This document shows, piece after piece, positions 10,818-23,844 of a DNA stretch of 64,000 bases. Within the stretch, counting starts at the first letter, position 1; each line of letters opens with the position of its first letter. The stretch is from Phylloscopus collybita (taxonomy: Eukaryota > Chordata > Aves > Passeriformes > Phylloscopidae). Made by a program: the position numbers and the translations under genes. The notes below the pieces were generated by a model. That model ran no database searches, had not been told where the DNA came from, and saw only the letters and a list, made by a program, of their open reading frames with translations. Where the stretch lies: NCBI GenBank assembly GCA_027886175.1, contig JAJNNQ010000129.1, forward strand, positions 1,116,001 through 1,180,000, in the 5' to 3' direction.

Positions 10818-13800
10818 CCCACGTTCCTGATGTCAGTTTTTAGGAGGCCTTTGGCACTACGAGGGCAGACAAACTTCCAACTGGTGGTAGATTCCATCTG
10901 GGAGATGTCCTCATTTGTGAGGAATTTAAGTAGGCATTACTCTAGTGGCAGGCAGACAGCATTAGACACGAACAGTGGCCCTTTTCCATGGGAAACCAAA
11001 ATCTCCACCCCATGTTGCTGATGTCGCTTTGTACGAGACGTTTTCCAATATAAGGGCAGAGAAACTTCCATCTGGTTGTAGATTGCACCTGTGAGATATC
11101 CTCATTTTTAAGGAGATTTAGTGGAATTTTAGTAGGAAGAAACCCAGTGGCAGGCAGACAGCATTAGACACGAATAATGGCCCATTTGATGGGAAACCAA
11201 AATCTCCACCCCACGTTCCTGATGTCCGTTTCTAGGAGGCTATTATCACTACAAGGGCAGAGAAACTTCCGTCTGGTGGTTGATTGCATCGTTGAGATAT
11301 CCTCATTTTTATGGAATTTCATCAGGTAGAAGCCCATTGGCAGGTAGACAGCATTAGAGAGGAACGGTGGCCCTTTTCCATGGGAAAACAAAGTCTCCAA
11401 CCCAGGCTCCTGATGTCAGTTTTTAGTAGGCCTTTGGCATTAAAAGGGCAGACAAACTTCCATCTGGTGGGAAATTTTGTTTAGGGAGATATCCTCATTT
11501 GTATGTAATTTCAGTAGTCATAAGCCCAGTGGCAAGGAGACAGCATTAAACACCAAGGTGCCCCTTTTCCATGGGAAACCAAAGCGTCCTCTCCAGAATC
11601 CTGATGTCAGTGTGTAGGAGGCCATTGGCATTACAAGGGCAGACAAACTTTCATCTGGTGGTAGACTCTATCTGGAAGATATCCTCATTTGTATGGGATT
11701 TTACAAGGCATAATCCCAGTGGCAGGCAGACACCATTAGACACGAAAGGTGGCCCATTTCCATGGGAAACCCAAATCTCTGCGCTCATTGCTGATGTCAC
11801 TTTGTAGGAGGCCTTTTCCAACATACAGGCAGAAAAACTTCCATCTGGTGGTAGATTGCACCTGGGAGTTATCCTCATTTCTATGGAATTTTATTGGAAT
11901 TTTATTACGAAGATCCCCAGTGGCAGGCAGACAGCATTAGACACGAACGGTGGCCCATTTTTATAGGGAAACCAAAGTCTCCATCCCACATTCCTGATGT
12001 CCGTTACTAGGAGGCCTTTGGCACTACAAGGGCAGACAAACTTCCACCTGGTGGTAGATTGCTCCTGGGAGATATCCTCATTTGTATGGACCTTCAGCAG
12101 TCATAACCACAGTGCCAGGCAGACCGCATTAGACAGGAACGGTGGTCCTTTTCCTAGGGAAGCCAAAGTCTCCACACCACGTTCCCGATGTCAGGTTTTA
12201 GTAGGCCATTGACAGTACAAGGGCAGAGAAACTTCCGTCTGGTGGTTGATTGCATCGGGAAGATATCCTCATTTGTATGGAATTTCAGCAGATAGAAGCC
12301 CAGTGGCAGGCAGACAGCATTAGACACGAACGGTGGCCCTTTTCCATGGGAAAACAAAGTCTCCAACCCAGGCTCCTGATGTCAGTTTGTAGGAGGCCTT
12401 TGGCACTACAAGGGCAGACAAGCTTCCATCTAGTGGTGGATCGCACCTCGTAGATGTCCTTATTTGTATGGAATTTTAGTGGTGTTTTAGTACTCAGAAG
12501 CCCAGTTGCAGACAGAGAGAATTAAACACGAACGGTGGGCCTTTTCCATAGGAAACCAAAGTCTCCAGGCCAGGTTCCGAATGTCAGTATAAAGGAGGCC
12601 TTTGGCACTGCAAGAGCAGACAAACTAACATCTGGTGGTAGATTGCACCTGGGAGATATCCTCATTTGTATAGAATTTTAGTGGAATTATAGTACTCAGA
12701 ATCCCAGTTGCAGACCGACCGCATTAAAAATGAACGGTGGACCTTTTCCGTAGGAAACCAATGTCTCCAGGCCAGGTTCTGAATGTCAGTTTGAAGGAGG
12801 CCTTTGGCACTGCTAGAGCAGACAAACTTCCATCTGGTGGCATATTGCATCTGGGAGATATCCTCATTTGTATGGAACTTCAGCAGTCATAACCACAGTG
12901 CCAGGCAGACAGCATTAGACAGGAACGGTGGTCCTTTTCCATGGAAAGACAAATTATCCATCCTATGTTCCTGATGTCAGTTTGAAGGAGGTCTTTGGCA
13001 ATACAAGGGCAGAGAAACTTCCATCTGGTGTTTGATTGCACCCGGGAGATATTCGCATTTGCATGGAATTTTAGTGGAATTTTAGTAGGCAGAATCCCAG
13101 CGGCAGGCAGAAAAAATTAGACATGAATAGTGGCCCATTTCCATGGGAAACCAAAGTCTCCACCCCAGGTTCCTGATGTCATTTTCTAGGAGGCCTCTGG
13201 CACTACAAGACGAGACAAACTTCCAACTGGTGGCATATTGCATCTGGGAGATATCCTCATTTGTATGTAATTTTAGTAGCCATAAGCCCAGTGGCAGGCA
13301 GACAGCATTAGACAGGAACCGTGGCCCTTTGCCATGGGAAACCAAAGTCTCTGCCCCAGCTTCTTGATGTCATTTTGTAGGAAGCCTTTTGCTCTACAGG
13401 GGCAGACAAACTTCCATTTGGTGTTAGATTGCACGTGAGAGACATCTTCAATGGTATGGAATTTTATTGTAATTTTAATAGGCAGAATCCTAGTGGCAGG
13501 CAAACATCATTAGACACGAACGCTGTCCCATTTCCATGGGAAACCAAAGTCTCCACTCCAGGTTCCTGATGTCAGTATGTAGGAGGCCTTTGGCACTACA
13601 AGGGCAGACAAAGTTCCGTCTGGTGGCATATTGCATCTGGGAGATATCCTCATTTGTATGGAACTTCAGCAGTCATAACCCCAGTGCCAGGCAGACAGCA
13701 TTAGACACGAACGGTGGCTTTTTCATGGGAAACCAAAGTCTCCACCCCACATTCCTGATGATAATTTATACGAGGCTTTTGGCACTATAAGGGTTGACAA

Positions 13801-16604
13801 ACTTCCAACTGGTGGTAGATTGCACGTGATAGATATCCTCATTTGCATGGAATTTTAGTGGAATTTTAGTAGGCAGAATCCAAATGATCGGCAGAGAGCA
13901 TAAAACACAAACGGTGCCTCTTTTTCATGGGACACGAAGGTCTCTACCCCAGTCTTCTGATGTCAGTTGGTAGGAGGCCTTTGGCACTACAAGGTTAGAA
14001 AAACTTCCAACTGGTGGTAGATTGCACCTGGGAGATATCCTCATTTGTATGCAATTTTTGCAGCCATAAGCCATGTGACAGGCAGACAGCATTAGACAGG
14101 AACGGTGGACCTTTTCCTTGGAAAACCAAAGTCTCCACCCCACGTTCCTGATGTCAGTTTGCAGGAGGCCTTTGGACTACAAGGTCTACAAAATTCCATC
14201 TCGTTGTATATTCCATCATGGAGATATCCTTATTTGTATGGAATTTTATTGGAATTTTAGTATGCAGAAGCCGAGTGGCCAGCAGACAGCATCAGAGAAG
14301 AACGGTGGCCCTTTTCCATGGAAACCAAAGTTTCCACTCCAGGTTCCTGGTGTCAGTTTGTAGGAGGCCTTTGGCACTACAAGGGCCGACAAAGTTCCGT
14401 CTGGTGGTTGATTGCATCGAGGAGATATCCTCATTTGTATGGAATTTCAGCAGGCAGGAACCCATTGGCAGGCAGACAGCATTAGACACGAACAATGGAC
14501 CTTTTCCATGGGAAACCAAAGTCTCCATCTCACGTTCCTGATGTCAGTTTGTAGGAGGCCTTAGGACCTACAAGGGCAGACAAACTTCCATCTGGTGGTA
14601 GATTGCACCTGGGAGATATCCTCATTTGAATAGAATTTTAGTGGAATTTTAGTAGGCAAAACCCCAGTGGCAGGCAGACAGCATTAGACACGAACGGTGG
14701 TCCATTTCCATGGGAAAACAATGTCTCCACCCCTTGTTCCTGATGTCAGTTTTTAGGAGTCCTTTGGCACTACAAGGGCAGACAAACTTCCAACTGGTGG
14801 TAGATTCCGTGTGGGAGATATCCTCATTTGTGAGGAACTTCAGCAGTCATAACCACAGTGCCAGGCAGACAGCATTAGACAGGAACGGTGGCCCTTTTCC
14901 ATGGAAAAACAAATTATCCATACTATGTTCCTGATGTCAGTTTGAAGGAGGCTTTTGGCACTACAAGGGCAGACACACTTCCATCTGGTGGTTGATTGCA
15001 CCGGGGAGATATCCTCATTTGTGAGGAATTTCAACAGGCATAACCCCAGTGACAGGTAGACAGCATTAGACACAAAGAGTGGCCCTTTTCCATGGGAAAC
15101 CAAAATCTCCACCCCATGTTGCAAATGTCACTTTGTAGGAGGCGTTTTCCAATATAAGGGCAGAGAAACTTCCATCTGGTTGTAGATTGCACCTGGGAGA
15201 TATCCTCATTTCTATGGAATTTTAGTGGAATGTTAGTAGGCAGAATCCCAGCGGAAGGCAGAGAGAATTAGACAGGAACAGTGGCCCGTTTCCTAGGGAA
15301 ACCAAAGTCTCCATCCCACATTCCTGATGTCAGGTTGTCGGAGGACTTTGGCATTAAACGGGCAGACAAACTTCCATCTGGTGGGAAATTGCATTTGGGA
15401 GATATCCTCATTTGTAGGGAATTTTAGTAGGCATATGCCCACTGGCAGGCAGACAGCATTAAACACCAAGGGTGGCCCTTTTCCATGGGAAACCAAAGCG
15501 TCCTTTCCAGATTCCTGATGTCAATTTGTAGGAGGCCGTTGGCATTACAAGGGCAGACAAACTTTCAACTGGTGGTAGACTCCATCTGGGAGATATCCTC
15601 ATTTGTATGGGATTTTACTAGGCATAAGCCCAGTGGCAGGCACATAGCATTATACACAAACGGTGGCCTATTTCCATGGGAAACCAAAGTCTCCACCGCA
15701 CGTTCCTGATGTCAGTTTGTAAGAAGCCTTTGGCTCTAAATGGGCACACAAACTTCCATCTGGTGGTAGATTGCACCTGGGAGACATCCTCATTTGTATG
15801 GAATTTTAGTGGAATTTTAATAGGCAGAAGCCTAGTGGCAGGCACACATCATTAGACACGAACGCTGGCCCATTTCCATGGGAGAAGAAAGTCTCCAACC
15901 CACGTTCCTGATTTCAGTTTTTAAGAGGCGTTTGGAACTGCAAGGGCAGACAAACTTCCATCTGGTGGGAAATTGCATTTGGGAGATATCCTCATATGTA
16001 TGGAACTTTGGTAGGCTTATGCCCACTGGCAGGCAGACAGCATTAGACACGAACGGTGGCCTCTTTTCCATGGGAAAACAAAGTCTCCAACCCACGTTCC
16101 TGATGTCTGTTTTTAGGAGGCCTCTGGCACTACAAGTGGAGACAAACTTCCAACTGCTGGCATATTGCATCTGGGAGATATCTTCATTTGTGAGGAATTT
16201 CAGCAGGCATAACCCCAGTGACAGGCAGACAGCATTAGACACGAACAATGGACCTTTTCCATGGGAAACCAAAACCTCCACCCCACGTTGCTGATGTCAC
16301 TTTGTAGGAGGCGTTTTCTAATATAAGGGCAGAGAAACTTCCATCTGGTGGTAGATTGCACCTGGGAGATATCCTCATTTCTATGGAATTTTAGTGGAAT
16401 TTTAGTAGGAAGAAGCCCAGTGGCTGGCAGGCAGCATTAGCCGCAAACGGTGGCCCATTACCTTGGGAAACCAAGGTCTCCACCCCACGTTCCTGATGTC
16501 AGTTTTTACGAGGCCTTTGGCACAAGGAAGGCAAACAAACGTCCACCTGGTGGTAGATTGCACCTGGGAGATATCCTCATTTGTATTGAACTTCAGCAGT
16601 CATA

Positions 16605-17425
16605 ACCACAGTGCCAGGCAGACAGCATTAGACAGGAACGGTGGTCCTTTTCAATGGGAAACCAAAGTCTCCGCCCCAGGTTCCTGATGTCAATTTGTAG
16701 GAAGCCTTTGGCTCTACAGGGGCAGACAAACTTCCATCTGGTGGTAGATTGCACATGGGAGACATCCTCATTTGTATGGAATTTTAGTGGAATTTTAATA
16801 GGCAGAAGCCTCGTGGCTGGCACACATCATTAGACACGAACGCTGGGCCATTTCCATTGGAAACCAAAGTTTCCAATCCAGGATCCTGATGTCAGTTTGA
16901 AGGAGGCGTTTGGCACTAGAAGGGCAGACAAAGTTCCGTCTGGTGGTTGATTGCATCGAGGAGATATCCTCATTTGTATGGAATTTCAGCAGGCAGAAGC
17001 CCAGTGGCACGCAGACAGCATTAGACATGAACAGTGGACCTTTTCCATGGGAAACCAAAGTCTCCACCTCACGTTCCTGATGTCAGTTTGTAGGAGGCCT
17101 TTGGAACTACAAGGGCAGACAAACTTCCATCTGGTGGTAGATTGCACCTGGGAGATATCCTCATTTGTATAGAATTTTAGTGGAATTTTAGTAGGCAGAA
17201 GTCCAGCGGCAGGCAGACAGCATTACACACGAACGCTGGCCAATATCCATAGGAAACCAAAGTCTCCAACCCAGGCTCCTCATGTCAGTTTGTAGGAGGC
17301 CTTTGGCATTAAAAGGGCAGACAAACTTTCATCTGGTGGGAAATTGCATTTGGGAGATATCCTCATATGTATGGAACTTTGGTAGGCATATGCCCACTGG
17401 CAGGCAGACAGCATTAGACACGAAC
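16605..17425 (-). repeat. Segmental satellite duplication, copy 1 (offset 5300 bp)
   Basis: About four monomers nearly identical to 21905-22725 at a constant offset of 5300 bases. Shared private features include GGTCCTTTTCAATGGG, GCCTCGTGGC and CCTCATGTCAGTTTGTAGG. Similarity drops at both ends to the usual between-monomer level. Part of it (about 17190-17340) is present a third time at about 18950-19100. Confidence 0.85.
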
Positions 17426-20400
17426 GGTGGCCTCTTTCCATGGAAAAACAAAGTCTCCACCCCACGTTCCTGATGTCAATTTTTAGGAGACCTCTGGCAC
17501 TACAGGAGGAGACAAACTTCCAACTGCTGGCATATTGCATCTGGGAGATATCCTCATTTGTGAGGTATTTCAGCAGGCATAACACCAGTGACAGGCAGAC
17601 AGCATTAGACACGAATGGTGCCCCTTTTCCATGGGAAACCAAAGTCTCCACCCCACGTTCCTGACGTCAGTTTTTAGGAGGCATTTGGCACTACAGAGGC
17701 AGACAAACTTCCATCTGGTGGTAGATTGCACCTGGGAGACATCCTCATTTGTATGGAATTTTAGTGGGATTTTAATAGGCAGAAGCCTAGTGGTAGACGC
17801 AAGTCATTAGACACGAACGCTGGCCCATTTCCATGGGAAACCAAAGTCTCCACTCCCGGTTCCGGATGTGAGTTTGTAGGAGGCCTTTGGCACTACAAGA
17901 GCAGACAAAGTTCCATCTGGTGGTTGATTGCATCGAGGAGATATCCTCATTTGTATGGAATTTCAGCAGGCAGAAGCCCAGTGGCAGGCAGACAGCATTA
18001 GACACGAACAATGGACCTTTTCCATGGGAAACCAAAGTCTCCACCCTAGGTTCCTGATGGCAGTTTGTAGGAGGCCTTTGGAAATACAAGGGCAGAGAAA
18101 CTTCCATCTGGTGTTAGGTTGTAGCTGGGAGATATACTCATTTTTATGGAATTTTAGTGGAATTTTAGTAGGCAGAATCCCAGCAGCATGTAGACAGAAT
18201 TAGACATGAATAGTGGCCCATTTCCATAGGAAACCAAAGTCTCCAACCCATGATCCTGATGTCATTTTCTAGGAGGCCTCTGGCACTACAAGAGGGGACA
18301 AACTTCCAATTGGTGGCATATTGCATCTGGGAGATATCCACATTTGTATGTAATTTTAGTACCCATAAGCCCAGTGGCAGGCAGAGAGCATTAGACACGA
18401 ACGGTGGCCCTTTTCCATGGGAAACCAAAGTCTCCGCCCCAGGTTCCTGATGACAATTTGTAGGAGGCCTTTGGAATTACAAGGGCAGACAAACTTCTAT
18501 CTGGTGGTAGATTGCACCTGGGAGATATCCTCATTTGTATAGAATTTTAGTGGAATTTTAGTAGGCATAAGCCCAGTGGCAGGCAGACAGCATTAGAAAC
18601 GAACAATGGATCTTTTCCATGGGAAACCAAAGTCTCCACCTCACGTTCCTGATGTCAGTTTGTAGGAGGGCTTTGGAACTACAAGGGCAGACAAACTTCC
18701 ATCTGGTGGTAGATTGCACCTGGGAGATATCCTCATTTGTGAGGAATTTCAGAAGGCATAACCCCAGTGGCAGGCAGATAGCATTAGACACGAACGGTGC
18801 CCTTTTCCATGGGAAACCAAAGTCTCCATCCCACGTTCCTGATGTCAGTCATTAAGAGGCGAATGGAACTACAAGGGCAGAAAAATTTCCATCTGGTGGT
18901 AGATTGGACCTGGGAGATATCGCCATTTGTATGGAATTTTAGTGGTATTTTAGTAGGCAGAAGTCCAGCGGCAGGCAGACAGCATTACACACGAACGCTG
19001 GCCAATATCCATGGGAAACCAAAGTCTCCAACCCAGGCTCCTCATGTCAGTTTGTAGGAGGCCTTTGGCATTAAAAGGGCAGACAAACTTCCATCTGGTG
19101 GTTGATTGCATCGGCGAGATATGCTCATTTGTATGGGATTTCAGAAGGCAGAAGCCAAGTGGCACGCAGACAGCATTGGACACGAACAGTGGCCCATTTC
19201 CATGGGAAACCAAAATCTCCACCCCACGTTGCTGATGTCTCATTGTAGGAGGCGTTTTCCAATATAAGGGCAGAAAAACTTCCATCTGGTTGTAGATTGC
19301 ACCTGGGAGATATCCTCATTTCTATGGAATTTTAGTGGAATTTTAGTAGGAAGAAACCCAGTGGCAGGCAGACAGCATTAGACACGAACAATGGCCCATT
19401 TCTATGGGAAACCAAAGCCTCCACTCCGGGTTCCGGGTGTCATTTTGTAAAAGGCCTTTGGCACTACAAGGGCAGATAAAGTTCCATCTTGTGTTTGATT
19501 GAATCGAGGAGATACCCTCATTTGTATGGAATTTCAGCAGGCAGAAGCCCAGTGGCAGGCAGACAGCATTAGACGCGAACGGTGGCCCTTTTCCATGGGA
19601 AACCAAAGTCTCTGCCTCAGGTTCTTGATGTAAATTTGTAGGAAGCCTTTGGCTCTTCAGGGGCAGGCAAACTTCCATCTGGTGGTAGATTGCACCTGGG
19701 AGACATCCTCATTTGTATAGAATTTTAGTGGAATTTTAGTCGGCATAAGCCCAGTGTCTCGCAGACAGAATTAGACACGAACTGTGGTCCATTTCCTTGG
19801 GAAACCAAAGTCTCCATCTCACGTGCCTGATGTCAGTTTGTAGGAGGCCTTTGGCACTACAAGGGCAGATAAACTTCCAACTGGTGGTAGATTCCGTGCG
19901 GGAGATATCCTCATTTGTGAGGAATTTCAGCAGGCATAACCCCAGTGGCAGGCAGACAGCATTAGACACAAACGGTGGTCCTTTTCCATGGGAAACCGAA
20001 GTCTCTACCCCACGTTCCTGATATTAGTTTGTAAGAGGCCTTTGGAAGTACAAGGGCAGAAAAACTTCCGTCTGGTGGTAGATTGCACCTGGGAGATATC
20101 CTCATTTTTATGGAATTTCAGTGGTATTAAAGTAGGCAGAAATCCAGCAGCAGGCAGACTGCTTTACACACGAACGCTGGCCCATATCCATGGGAAACCA
20201 AAGTCTCCACTCCAGGCTCCTCATGTCAGTTTATAGAAGGCCTTTGGAAATACAAGGGCAGAAAAACTTATATCTGGCGGTAGACTGCACCCGGGAGATG
20301 TCTTCATTTGTATGGAATTTCAGTGGAATTTTCGTAGGTAGAAGCCCAATGGCCGACAGACATTATTAGACACGAACGGTGGCCCATTTCCATGAGAAAC

Positions 20401-20989
20401 CAAAGTCTCCACCCCAGGTTCCTGATGTCAGTTTTTAGGAGGCCTTTGGCACTAGAAGGGCAAACAGACTTCCAACTGGTGGGAGATTCCATCTGGGAAA
20501 TATCCTCATTTGTGAGGAATTTCAGTAGGCATAACTCCAGTGGCAGGCAGACAGCATTAGACACGAACAGTGGCCCTTTTCCATGGGAAACCAAAATCTC
20601 CACCCCACGTTGCTGATGTCTCATTGTAGGAGGCGTTTTCCAATATAAGGGCAGAGAAACTTCCATCTGGTTGTAGATTGCACCTGGGAGATATCCTCAT
20701 TTCTATGGAGTTTTAGTGGAATTTTAGTAGGAAGAAGCACAGTGGCAGGCAGACAGCATTAGACACGAACTGTGGCCCATTTTTATGGGAAACCAAAGTC
20801 TCCACCCCACGTTCCGGATGTCCGTTTCTAGGAGGCCTTTGACACTACAAAGGTAGACAAACTTCCGTCTGGTGGTTGATTGCATCGGGGAGATATCCTC
20901 ATTTGTATGGAACTTCAGCAGGTAGAAGCCCAGTGGCAGGCAGACAGCATTAGACATGAACGGTGGCCCTTTTCCCATGGGCAGCCAAA

Positions 20990-21890
20990 GTCTCCAAGCC
21001 ACGTTCCCGATGTCAGGTTTTAGGAGGCCTTTGGCAGTACAAGGGCAAACAAACTTCCGTCTGGTGGCTGATTGCATCGGGGAGATATCCTCATTTGTAT
21101 GGAATTTCAGCAGGTAAAAGCCCAGTGGCAGGCAGATAGCATTAGACACGAACGGTGGCCCTTTTCCATGGGAAAACAAAGTCTCCAACCCAGGCTCCTG
21201 ATGTCAGTTTGTAGGAGGCCTTTGGCACTACAAGGGCAGACAAACCTCCATCTAGTGGTGGATCGTACCTCGTAGATGTCCTTATTTGTATGGAATTTTA
21301 GTGGTATTTTAGTACTCAGAAGCCCAGTTGCAGACAGAGAGCATTAAACATGAACGGTGGGCCTTTTCCATAGGAAACCAAAGTCTCCACGCCACGTTCC
21401 GAATGTCAGTATAAAGGAGGCCTTTGGCACTGCTAGAGCAGAAAAACTTCCATCTGGTGGCATATTGCATCTGGGAGATATCCTCATTTGTATGGAACTT
21501 CAGCAGTCATAACCACAGTGCCAGGCAGACAGCATTAGACAGGAACGGTGGTCCTTTTCCATGGGAAACCAAAGTCTCCACCCTAGGTTTCTGATGGCAG
21601 TTTGTAGGAGGTCTTTGGCAATACAAGGGCAGAGAAACTTCCATCTGGTGTTTGATTGCACCCGGGAGATATTCGCATTTGCATGGAATTTTAGTGGAAT
21701 TTTAGTAGGCAGAATCCCAGCGGCAGGCAGAAAAAATTAGACATGAATAGTGGCCCATTTCCATGGGAAACCAAAGTCTCCACCCCAGGTTCCTGATGTC
21801 ATTTTCTAGGAGGCCTCTGGCACTACAAGACGAGACAAACTTCCAACTGGTGGCATATTGCATCTGGGAGATATCCTCATTTGTATGTAA
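20990..21890 (-). repeat. ~1954-bp-offset satellite duplication, copy 1
   Basis: Matches 22944-23844 at an offset of 1954 bases (about ten monomers). Landmarks such as AGTACTCAGAAGCCCAGTTG and the monomer starting at 21763 both reappear 1954 bases on. A third relative lies at about 12.2-13.3 kb (the 13143 monomer pairs with 21763 at an offset of 8620). This is best read as a decayed ten-monomer HOR. Confidence 0.82.
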
Positions 21891-21904
21891 TTTTAGTAGG
21901 CATA

Positions 21905-22725
21905 AGCCCAGTGGCAGGCAGACAGCATTAGACAGGAACGGTGGTCCTTTTCAATGGGAAACCAAAGTCTCCGCCCCAGGTTCCTGATGTCAATTTGTAG
22001 GAAGCCTTTGGCTCTACAGGGGCAGACAAACTTCCATCTGGTGGTAGATTGCACATGGGAGACATCCCCATTTGTATGGAATTTTAGTGGAATTTTAATA
22101 GGCAGAAGCCTCGTGGCAGGCACACGTCATTAGACACGAACGCTGGCCCATTTCCATGGGAAACCAAAGTTTCCAATCCAGGATCCTGATGTCAGTTTGA
22201 AGGAGGCGTTTGGCACTAGAAGGGCAGACAAAGTTCCGTCTGTTGGTTGATTGCATCGGGGAGATATCCTCATTTGTATGGAACTTCAGCAGGCAGAAGC
22301 CCAGTGGCACGCAGACAGCATTAGACATGAACAATGGACCTTTTCCATGGGAAACCAAAGTCTCCACCTCACGTTCGTGATGTCAGTTTGTAGGAGGCCT
22401 TTGGAACTACAAGGGCAGACAAACTTCCATCTGGTGGTAGATTGCACCTGGGAGATATCCTCATTTGCATAGAATTTTAGTGGAATTTTAGTAGGCAGAA
22501 GTCCAGCGGCAGGCAGACAGCATTACACACGAACGCTGGCCAATATCCATGGGAAACCAAAGTCTCCAACCCAGGCTCCTCATGTCAGTTTGTAGGAGGC
22601 CTTTGGCATTAAAAGGGCAGACAAACTTTCATCTGGTGGGAAATTGCATTTGGGAGATATCCTCATATGTATGGAACTTTGGTAGGCATATGCCCACTGG
22701 CAGGCAGACAGCATTAGACACGAAC
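21905..22725 (-). repeat. Segmental satellite duplication, copy 2 (offset 5300 bp)
   Basis: Partner of 16605-17425. Beyond about 22725 the two diverge: the first continues ACGGTGGCCTCTTTCC, while this one continues CTGTGGCCCATTTTTATGG. This marks a recombination or conversion edge inside a monomer. Confidence 0.85.
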
Positions 22726-22943
22726 TGTGGCCCATTTTTATGGGAAACCAAAGTCTCCACCCCACGTTCCTGATGTCCGTTACTAGGAGGCCTTCGGCAG
22801 TACAAGGGTAGACAAACTTCCACCTGGTGGTAGATTCCTCCTGGGAGATATCCTCATTTGTATGGACCTTCAGCAGTCATAACCACAGTGCCAGGCAGAC
22901 AGCATTAGACAGGAACGGTGGTCCTTTTCCTAGGGAAACCAAA

Positions 22944-23844
22944 GTCTCCACACCACGTTCCCGATGTCAGGTTTTAGTAGGCCATTGACAGTACAAGGGC
23001 AGAAAAACTTCCGTCTGGTGGTTGATTGCATCGGGAAGATATCCACATTTGTATGGAATTTCAGCAGATCGAAGCCCAGTGGCAGGCAGACAGCATTAGA
23101 CACGAACGGTGGCCCTTTTCCATGTGAAAACAAAGTCACCAACCCAGGCTCCTGATGTCAGTTTGTAGGAGGTCTTTGGCACTACAAGGGCAGACAAACC
23201 TCAATCTCGTGGTGGATCGCACCTCGGAGATGTCCTTATTTGTATGGAATTTTAGTGGTATTTTAGTACTCAGAAGCCCAGTTGCAGACAGAGAGCATTA
23301 AACATGAACGGTGGGCCTTTTCCATAGGAAACCAAAGTCTCCACGCCAGGTTCCGAATGTCAGTATAAAGGAGGCCTTTGGCACTGCAAGAGCAGACAAA
23401 CTTCCATCTGGTGGCATATTGCATCTGGGAGATATCCTCATTTGTATGGAACTTCAGCAGTCATAACCACAGTGCCAGGCAGACAGCATTAGACAGGAAC
23501 GGTGGTCCTTTTCCATGGGAAACCAAAGTCTCCACCCTAGGTTTCTGATGGCAGTTTGTAGGAGGCCTTTGGAAACATAAGGGCAGAGAAACTTCCATCT
23601 GGTGTTAGTTTGCACCTGGGAGATATTCGCATTTGTATGGAATTTTAGAGGAATTTTAGTAGGCAGAATCCCAGCGGCAGGCAGACAGAATTAGACATGA
23701 ATAGTGGCCCATTTCCATGGGAAACCAAAGTCTCCACCCCAGGTTCCTGATGTCATTTTCTAGGAGGCCTCTGGCACTACAAGACGAGACAAACTTCCAA
23801 CTGGTGGCATATTGCATCTGGGAGATATCCTCATTTGTATGTAA
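22944..23844 (-). repeat. ~1954-bp-offset satellite duplication, copy 2
   Basis: Second copy of the segment at 20990-21890. The two differ by scattered substitutions (for example GCCATTGACAG here against GCCTTTGGCAG), so the duplication is older than the HOR at 43-64 kb. Confidence 0.82.
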